Source: Crossaster papposus (lineage: Eukaryota > Echinodermata > Asteroidea > Velatida > Solasteridae). Taken from it: 64,000 bases of DNA. Positions 46,677 to 58,400 of this stretch are shown in pieces. The stretch covers positions 1 to 64,000 of the forward strand of contig JBAIAA010000024.1 of the NCBI GenBank assembly GCA_037893245.1, written 5' to 3'. Under the pieces are notes generated by a model. The model was not told the DNA's origin. It did not search any database and saw only the letters and a program-made list of their open reading frames with translations. The translations under genes were made by a program, and so were the position numbers. Position 1 is the first letter of the stretch, and every line of letters starts with the position of its first letter.

Positions 46677-46920
46677 TTAACCAGTTCATGCCGGGATTAT
46701 TTTGACATTGACTGGGCCCAGGCATGGGATTGTTTTTTTATGAACCTCAATCCGAGACGGGTTTAGGCCGACATCTGTAGGTAGCACACCCTGATATTTC
46801 CGGCCTCGCTCGCTGCGAGCCAGTCGCTGACGGATATTTCTGGCTTTGCTCGTGACGTGCTTATCCGTCATCTGTTTTGAATTCAGGAAAAACTTTGTGT
46901 GTATACACATCCTCTGACGC
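46677..46920 (-). repeat. Family A interspersed repeat, copy 3 (reverse)
   Basis: On the minus strand it shows all family A blocks, from GTGTATACAC, GAATTCAAAACAGATGACGG and CAGGGTGTGCTACC to CCCGGCATGAACTGGTTAA. It is the best-preserved copy and carries the internal CGGAAATATC motif twice, confirming the duplicated motif seen in copy 1. Confidence 0.8.
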
Positions 46921-47520
46921 AAAGCTTATCACCGGAATGCTTCAATCACATATCTTTCTCTCCCTCTAAAAATTGTCATTCTCAAATCACTCTTCTTAAA
47001 AGCTCAACGTAAAAAAACAACAGACTCATTACCTATACAGCTCCCAAAATTAGCTGCAATTTATTTCCCGCCTCCAAATGCGATGAAACACCTTGACAAA
47101 GTGGTTGGGCAAACATGATTGCATTTCAGCAGACACTCTTATTATGATGTAATTAATGGGAGAGTATCAAAAGTGATATCAGATATCATATGCAAACTGA
47201 AAAGGCTCGAGGGGTTGAGTGATAGATGATTGGTGGTATTAAATAGAGGCTATTTGTTGAGAATTGCAGTAGTTAATTTCAGGAGGGATTTGAAAATGTT
47301 GCTTTCTGCTTCATCAGGAGATGAGATTTGTATCCTTCACTTTTGGTAACAGCTTTCTGGATTTCATTTTGATCCGACTATCATTGGCCAACCGTGTGTG
47401 GTTTTGTTTTTAGTATTTTGTCAGTTTATTTATATTTTGTATATAAAACAAAAAGAGAAACTGAAATACAAAACTGATATAAATTATTTTTTCAAGGAAA
47501 GGAAATGTTGTTGGTTGTAT
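46921..47520. other. Non-coding stretch, nothing recognised
   Basis: AT-rich sequence with no repeat family or frame I can support. Confidence 0.55.
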
Positions 47521-47760
47521 AAAGGTAGGATGGGCCTACACCATTAAATTGTTTATACCAAATTATTAAGAAATATCTTACTAACTTTAAAGTAAATAAT
47601 GATTTTAGGCATCCAGCAAAATGATTGCACTAAATATCCTGTAATTGTTCCGAAAAATTAAATTGTATAAAAAATCGCAAAAAAAGAAAGAACAAATGCC
47701 CGAAAACGAATCTTTAAATCCATCCATTTCTAATAAATATCAATGGTGTATCCTACCTTT
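47521..47760 (-). mobile_element. Reverse, internally deleted copy of the 13.6-kb MITE
   Basis: The ends AAAGGTAGGATGGGCCTACA and AATGGTGTATCCTACCTTT are inverted. The left ~130 bp (ATTAAGAAATATCTTACT, GGCATCCAGCAAAATGATTG, ATCCTGTAATTGTTC) is the reverse complement of the right part of the copies at 13.6-14.8 kb. The central GC-rich hairpin is gone, so an internal deletion of about 130-140 bp is likely. Confidence 0.8.
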
Positions 47761-50708
47761 AAGCCAGAATTAGTAAGCAGGATGCTTAAAAAAAGAAATA
47801 CCAAAGGTATTGATTGGATAGGGACTCAGATTTATTATGCAGCAATAAAACGTCTTCTGTGCCAACGTTTTTTTTAGTTTCTGCCACTCGATAATTATTG
47901 GATGGACGGTTTTGTACCCAAATTGCTTTTAATGCAGTTGTACTATCGCCTAGCTGGTTCCCATGCATTTTTCTCCGGTGTAATGGTGCATAGCATGGCC
48001 TGACACCATGAAGCTTGCATCGGCCTGACACCATGAAGCTTGCACCGGCCCGAGTGTTTTGTTAGCATTTAACATGAATTGTTATTCCAAGCTGGTTTTA
48101 TTTGTCAAAGTCATTCTTTGTCAGAAATCTCTTTTGATGGCCCTTAACTTTTGAATCTTCAGTGTCAATCAAAATACCTTAACATTACAACAAAAATAAC
48201 ATAACATATTAACATTACAACCAAAATGAAGAAAGTCATATGTTTTTATCAGTCCAACTTACCTAGTTACATTACCATCTCTTGCTACAACAACCAATTA
48301 TCGTTGTTTGACCAGCCTGGGATGACCATACACTGACCAATCCAGCCAAATAATAAAACAGAAAGACTTGGGAAGAAAGAGGGGGTTAAAGTCACTGCGT
48401 CCATCCGCTCTTTAAGCAAGTGTGTGTGCACAACACTGAAGAGATTCCCCATAGGGAGTTTGATGTTTTATTTGAGTATAACCCATGGAAGACACCAAGA
48501 GTAATATGCGTTTTTTCCGGCCTCCCTGGCCTCCGAAGTGGATAATCGTTTCTGGTATCGTGTGACCCCCTGATAATCTCACTGACCTAAATCCGTGTTG
48601 GGGGGACGTTATTTCTACAGAGTGATTTTGAAGCAGGTCAAATCCCGGCTGGACTTGTGTTACACATGCAAACTAGGTCAAGACAAACTGTTGCACAAGC
48701 TTTTTTGTTTGCTTTATTTGGAGGTAGTTTTTGTTTAGGTTGACCCAGAATGTTTGCATTCGGCTGGCATTTGTGATTGGAGGATTTGTAGCTAATGATG
48801 AGTGGGAGGGGCGGAGCCTGATTGTATGCAAAGGGGGAGAAGGAGAACACGATATTAGTAGGATGCACCTATTTAAGGACGTGTAACTGAATGCAAACAA
48901 AATATGAAAAAAAATTGGTAAACTGGGGGCAACAAATTAAACCAAAAAACACATTTCCTTGGTATTTCATAATAGTTTTTGATGTAACCATATGCAAAAG
49001 TTGAGTGCTTGATGAATTCGTTTATTCCAATATTAGATTTGATGATGAAGAAGGAGTATTCTACACCAGCATCACCAAAAAAACATGTTGAGTTTGGTTT
49101 TTTTACTGGAAAGCCAAGGGTTCTGGTTTTCCGAGTAGTTGACATGGACTCTGATTGGTAGGGTCTGAACCTTTCACTCTAGCAGACATCTAAGTGCTGT
49201 ATGTCATTCCCAGTCATGTTCAAACCTACCCCAAATGTGTCTCACACACCCGGCCCTTATCCCGAATGATGCCCTTCTGTGAACCTTCTATAAACTCCTT
49301 GCAAATCGCCCCAGGGGTCTTTTAGGGCTCAAATGGTGAACCCCAAGGAAGCCTTATTATCATAAGTGTGCCTGGCTTGTGCTGGGAGTGTGTCCGGAGT
49401 GTGTCGGGGAGTGCATTTGCCCTATCCAAGGTGTAGTTCAGTGATACTAAATCCAGAGAGAAAAGTGATTCTTTTGTTCTCCCTATACCAGTTACCTGGA
49501 GTTATTCTGTCCAGGGCTACAGGGTCAGCCATAATTGGGTGTTTGGTTTATATAATTGGGTCTTGGGTAGTGAGCTCAGATTCCAAAATAGCTGCGTTTA
49601 CTATTAGATCGTGTTGTGTTTTGGCTTCATGCAAGAACCATAGAAGGCAGTGTTTAGCATAGGGGTTTGATGCTATTATTGCAAGGAAGTCGAATGGATG
49701 CCCACCAGTAAATATATTCCTGCAGACCAATGATAATTACCTCCAGTCCAAGCAATCAAGACAAATACTCTTAACTCTCACAGGTGTTTAAGACGTACAT
49801 CGTAGTTATGCTTGATAAATCCTCTTTCGCTTCCTGTTCAATTTTTGTGGGGTTGGCAAGTAATTGTTTGGTTGATTTATTTATTTATTTATATAGGCCT
49901 ATTTATATAACTTCCAAAGATGACAACCTCTGAAAAACATATATTTATGAAGTCCATTGTCATTAAAAAAAATTATCCCTTGGATTGAAAAAGAGCAATT
50001 TCCAGGTCTGAATTCATTCTTGAATTCGTCAGAAATACAACTTTAAAGAATGTTTTAGTGATTGGACCCTTCGTTTCTACAAGTGCAGGTCCACAAAAAT
50101 CTCTTTAATAAGTTCTGATTTGGGCAGCGAGGGCAAATTTGGACCTGCATGTATTGAATATAAGCCTGCACCTTTGAATCTACGCACCCATGAAATCCTA
50201 CGTATTTACCTGGCCAACTATATTCATTATTGGGTTTCATATTTCTCAAATAGCCAGTGCAAGTTATTAGCCGTGTCCCCAATAATGGCTTCTAAAGTTG
50301 TGAGGACACGACAAGCATGAGGAGAATTTATAAGGTCTCTCGGATTTCCAGAAATCTTGTGGTCTAAACTCTCAACGATTTCACAGTCACGTTTGAGACC
50401 AACAAACAAAACAAGCTAGGTTAGAATGCCGAGATCTAACAATTGGCCCCTAAAAAATGTGGAATGTGACGGAATTTTCTGCTCTGCACTTCTTTTTCCC
50501 ACTGTTCAGCCATTGTCTGCTGGGTTGCCTAGTTACAAATGTTAATGTGATATGAATTAGGACAAACTCTCTAAATCAACATGTTTTGACCGGAGAATTT
50601 TTTCTTCAACACAAACAGGCAGCCCTGTCACAACCACTCTCCGTCCATTGATATGCCGCAAAACTAGCTGCACACACTCACCCCCCTACAACCAGCCAAC
50701 CACTTCAG
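47761..50708. other. Non-coding stretch with a 25-bp duplication
   Basis: GGCCTGACACCATGAAGCTT occurs twice with a 25-bp period (47997 and 48022). A (TTTA)n tract lies near 49875-49895. No gene is supported. Confidence 0.55.
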
Positions 50709-50798
50709 GCTCTACGAAAGTTGGCACAGAGCCAAGAGAGGACGACTGCATTTTTTCTGCAAAGGTGTCTTTCCAAGAGAATGGAACTATGCTTACAG
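50709..50798 (+). CDS. Weak candidate exon, 90 nt
   Basis: It is preceded by a C-rich segment ending CCACTTCAG and followed by TTACAG|GTAGAT. All three frames are open, so coding frame cannot be decided. One reads TKVGTEPREDDCIFSAKVSF, another ALRKLAQSQERTTAFFL. The length is a multiple of three. No family is recognised. Confidence 0.12.
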
Positions 50799-51980
50799 GT
50801 AGATTTGCAATCCCTTCAGCAGATGTTATATAGAGACATGCATGTTAAGAAGGACCAAGGGTACATGTAGTTTTACCAGACTTAAGTTTGACTAGATTGA
50901 CGAAAAAAAGGAAGGAATCAATTTGTGCCGCCCTGGGGTACCAAATTGCTCCAAAAATATCTTTCAGTAGACACTAGACTTTATTCAATGCTGAGAATGG
51001 TTGTATATACATGTACAATGTATGTAAAACAAACAAATCTATGCTAAAAAGAGCTTCCTGTTTTCAAGAATAATAGAATGCTGTGAAAAATACGTTGTTT
51101 TTTCTTTAGAATGGAAGAAATGATAAATTCCTGTCCAATTGACTGAAGAAAGGAGGATATTTAGTGTCGTATTTGGGCTTTTTGTTGTTGTGGTATTAAT
51201 ACCCCGCTGATTCAGAACAAGCTGTGAGCTATGAATAAGTAAAGTCTGAATAACAACGTAGATGCTCTGACACTGTATCAACATGTAGATATACTTGTCA
51301 CCTTTCTACTTCGGTGCTCTGACTGTTTTAAAGGCTATACAAATAAAATATTGTTTGTGGTACTCAAGTAACAAAAGAAAACAAAAATCTTTTTTATTTT
51401 GATTTTTCTTGTCACTGCATCAATTCTGTATTTTGTAATTGCTTGTATTTGTAATTGCTTCCCTTTTTGTTCTTTTTTCTGGTTTAATTTGAAATGTTTA
51501 CTGTTTGGGCAATTTTGAGTACAGTACGTCCTTTACATTCCAAAATTCTCTCGCCTTTTGTTCCCCAGACCGGTGTAGACCGACAGTTAAATCAACCCTG
51601 TTAATACTTCCCACAGATTTTCCTTTTATGCAGTCGCGGCAACGTTTCCTTGCATCATTATTTTGCTGCATTCTGGGCAGCAGGAAATAACGGTTCCTTA
51701 GATAATGGACCGGTTGAATTGGAGCAGATGTAACGCCCCTGGCATCAAGACCTGACAATTCAACACCAGGGCATAATAGCTAACAGGAATCAAAATAGAA
51801 GATTCGTACAACCACAAGACCTAGGTAAGTCAAGATTTATTTCTTTAAACTGCACTATTTGTTGCATTGTGAGCCATTTAGTTGCAAACTCATGGAGCTT
51901 CAATGGAAAAACAATAGCTTTATAGCAAATTTGTGTGCTAAGCTGTAAAAAAAGGACAATGTGATAACTACATACAATTA
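50799..51980. other. Non-coding stretch, nothing recognised
   Basis: AT-rich sequence. No gene, repeat family or strong splice-flanked frame is supported. Confidence 0.55.
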
Positions 51981-52134
51981 TGGCCAGTAACCTTGTACAT
52001 CTTGGCTTGTAAGCCTTGACAATTTGGCTGGTAACCTTCAACATTTTGGCTGATAACCTTGGGCAGTGTGGCTGGTAACCTTGGGCAGTGTGGCTGGTAA
52101 TTTTGATCATTTCGGCTGTAATCTTAGATTTTTT
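51981..52134 (+). repeat. 22-bp tandem array, seven units
   Basis: Units start at exactly 51981, 52003, 52025, 52047, 52069, 52091 and 52113. The consensus is TGGCTGGTAACCTTGRNCAT with two more variable bases. Units 4 and 5 are nearly identical and the outer units are decayed. As 22 is not a multiple of three, a coding role is unlikely. Confidence 0.9.
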
Positions 52135-55100
52135 TCACATTTGACATTTTTTGCTGTCTTCTTGGACATGTTGACTGGTAAATTTGATACTTTGTAGTGG
52201 CTCCATGAAATTGGCCCCAAATTGTGCATTTTTACATGACAAATGGAAAACTCCTGCAGTGTACCAAAATGGCATCACCTATAGTAGATTGCATACATAG
52301 AATTTCAAAACACACAGTTTGTGTTTTGGGAAGTGAACAATGTCGAATGGTGTATCGGTGAGAAAATGATCACATTCACCCCTGTTTTCCTTTGGTGAAT
52401 CACTTTAGTATTTGTTTTCTCTTTTTAACCACATACCCATCACCTTTGTGACTAATGCCAAAAAGTGCATGCCGACCATCTGAACGGCTGTGTTATTTTC
52501 CACCGTTGCTTTCACGGAACGGCGGTGAAATATTCATTATTTGATGTCACGGCGCATCATGTCAGAGTCTTGACAAGTTCTTGACAACTGCACACTTTAT
52601 TTCCTTCCATCTTCTGAATGAGACTGCTTGTATTTCTGTTATACTCAAGCGTACGGTATTTGAAGATGTGTAAATATTTTGTATCCTGTGAGAACAGGCT
52701 GCACTTCCAGGCTTTGTATAAATCTATTTCTGGGGGTGCAAATTTGTATAGGACACCTTTGAAAAAGGTTCTGGATTTTCAATGCAGTCATGAATATGCA
52801 AAGATCTTGTTGGCAAAGCTGATTTTTTTTTTTTTCAATTTTTTATAAATAATGTAGATAGAAGAAAATATATGTAGAATAAACAGGAAGCAAAAGGTTT
52901 AGGTAAACTATGTCCCTTTGAAGTAATGGACATAATTTAGGATAGATGATGTATAATGTTGTCTGTTTAATTAGTTATACTTATCACAGAGTTCATAAAT
53001 CTTAGTGAATAGAGTGTACAATTTTAGATTGTGTAATAGTTTTATATGACAGTCTATGGAACTTTGGCTAAATATGGCTGTAAAATAGTTATCCCCGACT
53101 CGGAATATAATTTTTTCAAACATTGTTTTTGCCTAATTGGTAACATTTTGGTGAACAGAACGAAACGTTTGACAATGGATGGGTACTTGGTGATTTTTTG
53201 TTTGTTTAGGATTTCAGCTGTTTTATTAACCACTGAGTTGTTTGAAGGTGCCCACAAATTAATTCCAAATTTCTGGGGTAATGGTCAGATTTCCAACAGA
53301 ATGCAGCATCAAATTACAGTCGTTGAATAGTCCAAAACACGGCGGAATAGTTCCAGTATGAGGTAGTGTTTACCTATTATCTGAAAGACTTAGAGGGTTT
53401 TTGGCCCGAGTAAATTGGTGCTCTGTGTTCTTTTGCGCTGAATGCAGTCCATAGATCCAGGTTAAAGACATAGCGTAAGTAGGTTACCTTGTGTGTGTTT
53501 TCACTCATGCGTTCAGGAGATGCACAACGACTTCAGCTCTTACGCAAACATGGAGCATGACAAGAATATTCAGTTTTAGCTGTCCGTGTGCGTGTGTGCG
53601 TGCACACATACATAGCAATCGCCCAACGAGTTGAGAAAAAGTGGAAAAGGGAGGGGGGTCAAAATTTACTATAACAGGTTCTCATCAGTTGTCACTGGTG
53701 TCCCATCTCAGGACAAACATGGAAGTGTGCGCAGCTCGCTAAGACAATGTCGCGCATCCTGCAGAGCAAACCAAGAAACCGAGGCATCCCTGTGTCAACG
53801 CAGCGAGTGTATTTACTCTGTACGAGGCATCGGTCTCCGAGTGTGGGTCTAATTTAGCTGTTGTCAGCTGATCTGGGCACTGGAAGATGAAAACCCAAGC
53901 CAAAAAGTAGACCAGAACCTTGAGACTGCACATGCTCTTTAGCAAATAGAGGGAGTAAAATGAAGGAAAAAACAAGAAAGGCCTGGAGACTGATTGGAAG
54001 AACGACCGAGTGATGACACTTGTTTTTAGCGAGATTAGTTTTCTTTAATCAAGCTAGCTCTTGTTCAGATCGTGTGCTCTCAAGGATCTTTTGACCTGTC
54101 AGGGTTGTGTCAGATGTGCTGGGGGGGGGGGGGGGGGGGGCAGTAGTTCCGACCTCTTTTTGTTTTTGAGTCTCAGGGAGTAGGTCATAATGAAGAAGTG
54201 GTTGATCTTGTGGTTTTATTTTATTAATCATTAATTTCAATTAATTTTATTTTAAATAAATCCGACTGATTAAACATAAATCTAATCAGTTAGGACCTGT
54301 GGTTTATTTGTGGGTTTAAAAAGTACAGACAGATTGATGTTTTGAGGTTTTGTAGCATAACATTACAAATTACAAATCAGCTTGTATATTGGAATCTACT
54401 CTAGATTTTCCTTGAGAAAGAAAGTGGCGTGTGTCTATGTCCCTCTCCCAATTCTTTTGATTTTGTGATTGAATGAAGGATTCATTTCTTTTCCAATTTT
54501 TCAGCAGTGTCTGTAGTTTATAAGTCCGGAAAACTGAAAAATATGCGTTTTTTTCTCACCTGTGCATTAAAGAAAGCTGTAAAACCACAATGCAGTAACA
54601 TATGGTGGAGGATATTTGAGAATGAGCAGACAAACAAAAAAGGAAAAACAAAACACCCAATCAGTACAAGATATTAAAAGTGGGACTGGCTACAGCTGAG
54701 CTGCCCTCTAACAGTTGACAGCTCGGATTAGTTTGGAAACGAGACCTCCTCTCTTCCGATATAAACACAGACAACTGCATGCCTCTCTGTGTCTTTAAGA
54801 AGAGGATGAGGTGGGTGGAGGATAGCAAAAGGAACGGCCTAAGATAACAGTGGCAGACAGTTCACTAGCCAGGGTAATTAAGCCGTAAAACCCAGGGACT
54901 CCCGGCTAGCTCATCTGCTGGAAGACCGTGGTCTATTACCCTAACCACCATGTCCCTCTCAATCTGTTTGGAAGCTCATGTCGGTCGCTGGTTGGGGCCG
55001 TGCTGGCAGCGTAATAGGACACTGATCCAGCAGACGTTAAGGACCGAAAGGAATGATATCTGCGAAACGTGTCTGCTCTCTTGAGCGGAGTACAGCAAAC

Positions 55101-55304
55101 GAGTGTGTGCAGTGGCGGCCCGTCGTAGATGCGAGGACTTTGATTGGATGTGGCACCCGTCTTTCATATTGGAAAGTCTGGAGATAAGCAGCATCTTAAT
55201 GTTGATGGAGAGTGCCAATTTCTTGTGATTTCCTTTCTTCATCTCCTTTTAAAAATTGTATTAATTTATTTAGTTTTTTGTTACTTTTTTCTCTCATTCT
55301 TTAG
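52135..55304. other. Non-coding stretch with a G run
   Basis: No gene is supported. ATGAAATTGGCCCC near 52205 matches one end of the MITE at 61.9 kb and may be a solo fragment. A run of 20 G lies at 54121-54140. Confidence 0.5.
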
Positions 55305-55406
55305 TCTGTGGAGCCTGCAGATGACTTCTATTGGGACAGAAAGGTGATAATTGCCATTGGGATTCAGGAGAAGTCTAGTTACTTTTCGTCTTCATTCTGC
55401 AAGTAA
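55305..55406 (+). CDS. Candidate terminal exon or 39-nt microexon
   Basis: A strong acceptor (TTTTTTCTCTCATTCTTTAG) precedes the frame SVEPADDFYWDRK. At 55343 a moderate donor (AAAG|GTGATA) would give a 39-nt, phase 0-0 exon. Without splicing the frame continues (VIIAIGIQEKSSYF) to TAA at 55404-55406, giving a 33-codon terminal exon. A TAG directly upstream in the same frame means it can be coding only if spliced in. I recognise no family, and no upstream partner exon is identified. Confidence 0.22.
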   Translation, partial: SVEPADDFYWDRKVIIAIGIQEKSSYFSSSFCK

Positions 55407-58400
55407 TACATTGGTTTAAACAGAAAACCTTTGATAACAAAAATAATTGAGAAAAGATTTGCTGGTTTCTTTTTGATCGTGGTTACTTACTCATTGCAAA
55501 CTTGTTATGATTGCCACAGATTTTATGGCAATATTCATGGCGCCTTCCTTTTCCGTTTTAATCTAAAAGGTATTTTTTCGTTTTATAGCCTCAAAACTAG
55601 TCAGTTTTGTAGAAGATCATTTTAGTTCTTTTTGCTGTTATTGGCTCTCTGTGCCCTGTTGAGGGCGGTGTGCAAGTAATACCATTAAATAATAATTCTT
55701 TTACAAAAATGGGTACCAATCCTGGCTGTTTTGAGATTTGACGTATTGATGGAGACGAGATTTCAACAGAAACAAGCATATGTGATTTTTTTATTGAAAT
55801 TTGTGTTTATAGTGTACATAAAATTATGACCAACAACACACAGGTCCTTTGTTGTTGACCAGGTTTAACATGAACAAAAAATAGGCTTAGAATAAAATCA
55901 TTTAAAGATGCAAGAGTAAAAACTACCCCGTAGACATTTCTTCCAAAATTGGAGGGAAGAATTAGGACAGGGATTTGAGCGTCCCTTATCATGATTAAGA
56001 AATGAGAGGCGGTATATTGGCGAGCTGATCGTCCTGCCTTTGTTCGTTACAAAGAGCGTGGTTTTTGTGTGTGTTTGCGGGGGCCGACTAGGGGTATGAT
56101 CTATATTTCATCTCTCATCTAGTGGGGCTTATGCTGGTTAAATCCAGGAGATCAGTGGCGTGGTACGTGCCAGGGAGCGTCCCACGGCTGTATAAACATA
56201 TACCACCACCCCCCCCCCCCCCCCACCACCCCGACAAAGTGTCCCTCCCTTAAGAAAAGCTTCCCATGATGGGATGACATGTTTTATTCACTATGGTGTG
56301 TGAGACTCTACTTGTAATGAGTTGTTGTGGTCTCTCCCCCCCCCCCCCTTCCCCCCCCCTCCCCCCAACAAATTGAAAAAGAGTTTTGTTCTTAGGGTTG
56401 AATGAGTTCATGCATCTAATATTTTAATGAGACTTCGTTTTGTTGGTACTCTAAGTTTTGTTTTTTTAGATTTGAAAGCATTTGATTGAAATCAAAGAAT
56501 GAAATCAATGGCGATTCTAAACACTCTAAGTTTCTCAGTTGTATCCATTGTGTGCCTGAAGGCAATGTTCTTTGTGTGATGACAATTGAAGCTTTTGTTC
56601 TACATCTAGACTTACACGAAATGGAACAAAACCCACTCATTTGTTGCCAGCCCTCTAGATGAACTGAACAGAACTGAACTGAACTGATGACCCCTCCTCA
56701 TTACTCTGATGAGTTCCAAGGTTGGATATCATATGAGAGTTGTTTGCCATCATGACTTGGTTGGTTCCTAGGGGTAATATGCCACAATGATTTGTGACTG
56801 TCCCGTCCTGCTTTCTGTAATCAACATAGCCATTAGTGTTATTAGTGGGGTGGGGGCTTAAGGGGGACTAGAGTCAGTCTTGAACACCCCACTTGTCTTA
56901 ATTGAACCCATGGTGTGTGTTTTGTGTTGGAGACCAGGGAACAAGGTCTATGGCCAGTGGTTTGTCGTCATCCCTTGGGGCTACGTAGTGTTGATAGTAT
57001 TGATGAGGACCAAGCCCTGTTGACCACTTAGCCCTGTTGACCACTTTAAGTATAAACCTCCACTAACCCTACTGACCACTGCATATTTATGTGCATCTTT
57101 CTCCTCTCTCATTGGGACTTTTAATGCCTCGAGGATGCAAACCCCGTAATCCATTTTGGGTTAATCATGCGTAGCGTTACTGAGGAAATTGCAGCGTTCT
57201 TTATTTATGAATAAGTTAACACATCGAAGTAGATTTTTTTTAGGGGGGGATGCGATTCCCATTAATCAGACTCCGGTTTTAAGTTATTTCATTTTTCTCT
57301 CCCACACGGCTCACAAGTTTTTTTCTTTGGGCATCATGTTTGTAATCCATTGGGTGTAATTCTGGAAAAAAGTTAATGAATGCTGCTTGATTTATAAAAC
57401 ATGTCTAAGTGTAAGAGAAACGTGTGAAAAGTGCTCAAGAAAGAAGCATTGATCACTTGAATTATAACCTGAGAAATGAAGTCTCGTAAATTTGGGTTTA
57501 AGAAAGTTGGAAAAGTAGGTCACAGTATTAAAAAAAAAGCTAGGTTCATGATTCCGTTGTGTTTGCAATGCTGAATTTGTGCCCATTTCTTTTTGTTATT
57601 AAATCATCACCAATTGTTGTCAGGGTGTAGGGCCCATTATTAAAAATGTCATATTCCTTTGCAAAACAAACAACAAACAAGCAAGTTATTTCAGATACAA
57701 TTGTGACAACTATTCTCTCTTTTTTTTTTTTCCTCTTTGGTTCGAACTCTAATTATTCACATCTTGTTTGTGTCAATTTCATCCATTTCTTAATTGATTC
57801 ATAAAATTGGAATTGAATCCTGAAATGAGAGCGATGTATTAGTTTTCTAAGTCGGTGAATTCCTGATTTGACATTTTGGGGAAAGAAGAATAAAGCTGTT
57901 AGTCTCAATAAATCAAAACAAGTTGGATCTCTCAAATGTCTGGGTTTTTTTCTTTTTCGTATTGAATCTTTAATAATCTCGCTGGAAAGGTTTGGAAAGT
58001 GTTCTTGACATTTCAAACAGTGTGGATCTTTAATTCTTAGGGGAACCTAAATGCACCTTGGACCGAAATCTGAGAAAACAACTTTGATTTCATAAATGCA
58101 GTATATCCTCAGAAATTTCCCTAAAGATGAAAAAGGGTCAGAATGGCAAATCCATGAATAAATCATTGTGTGTTAGATCTGTATCTTAGGATTTGGGTCA
58201 TGTTGTTATTTCAGGCACTGTTTTGGGGGTTTTAGGGCCAAAAATTCAAAATTAGATTTTGTTTAATATATTGTAAACTTGGCATAGCATGGAGTTAAAT
58301 TGTTCTGCATTCCGTGCAAGAGTTTCTGCAACTGTACCCGTTACTTTTGAGAAGGGATGGAAATGCTTCAACAGAGACGATCGCCCCAGTATTGTAGTAC

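Noticed and set aside
52061-52090. GGCAGTGTGG resembling the 5' part of miR-34
   Set aside because: It lies inside the 22-bp tandem array, matches only about ten bases, and no hairpin precursor is evident.
54888-54965. tRNA-like or SINE head on the minus strand (GTGGTTAGGG)
   Set aside because: No B box is present, so the similarity rests on a short A-box-like string.
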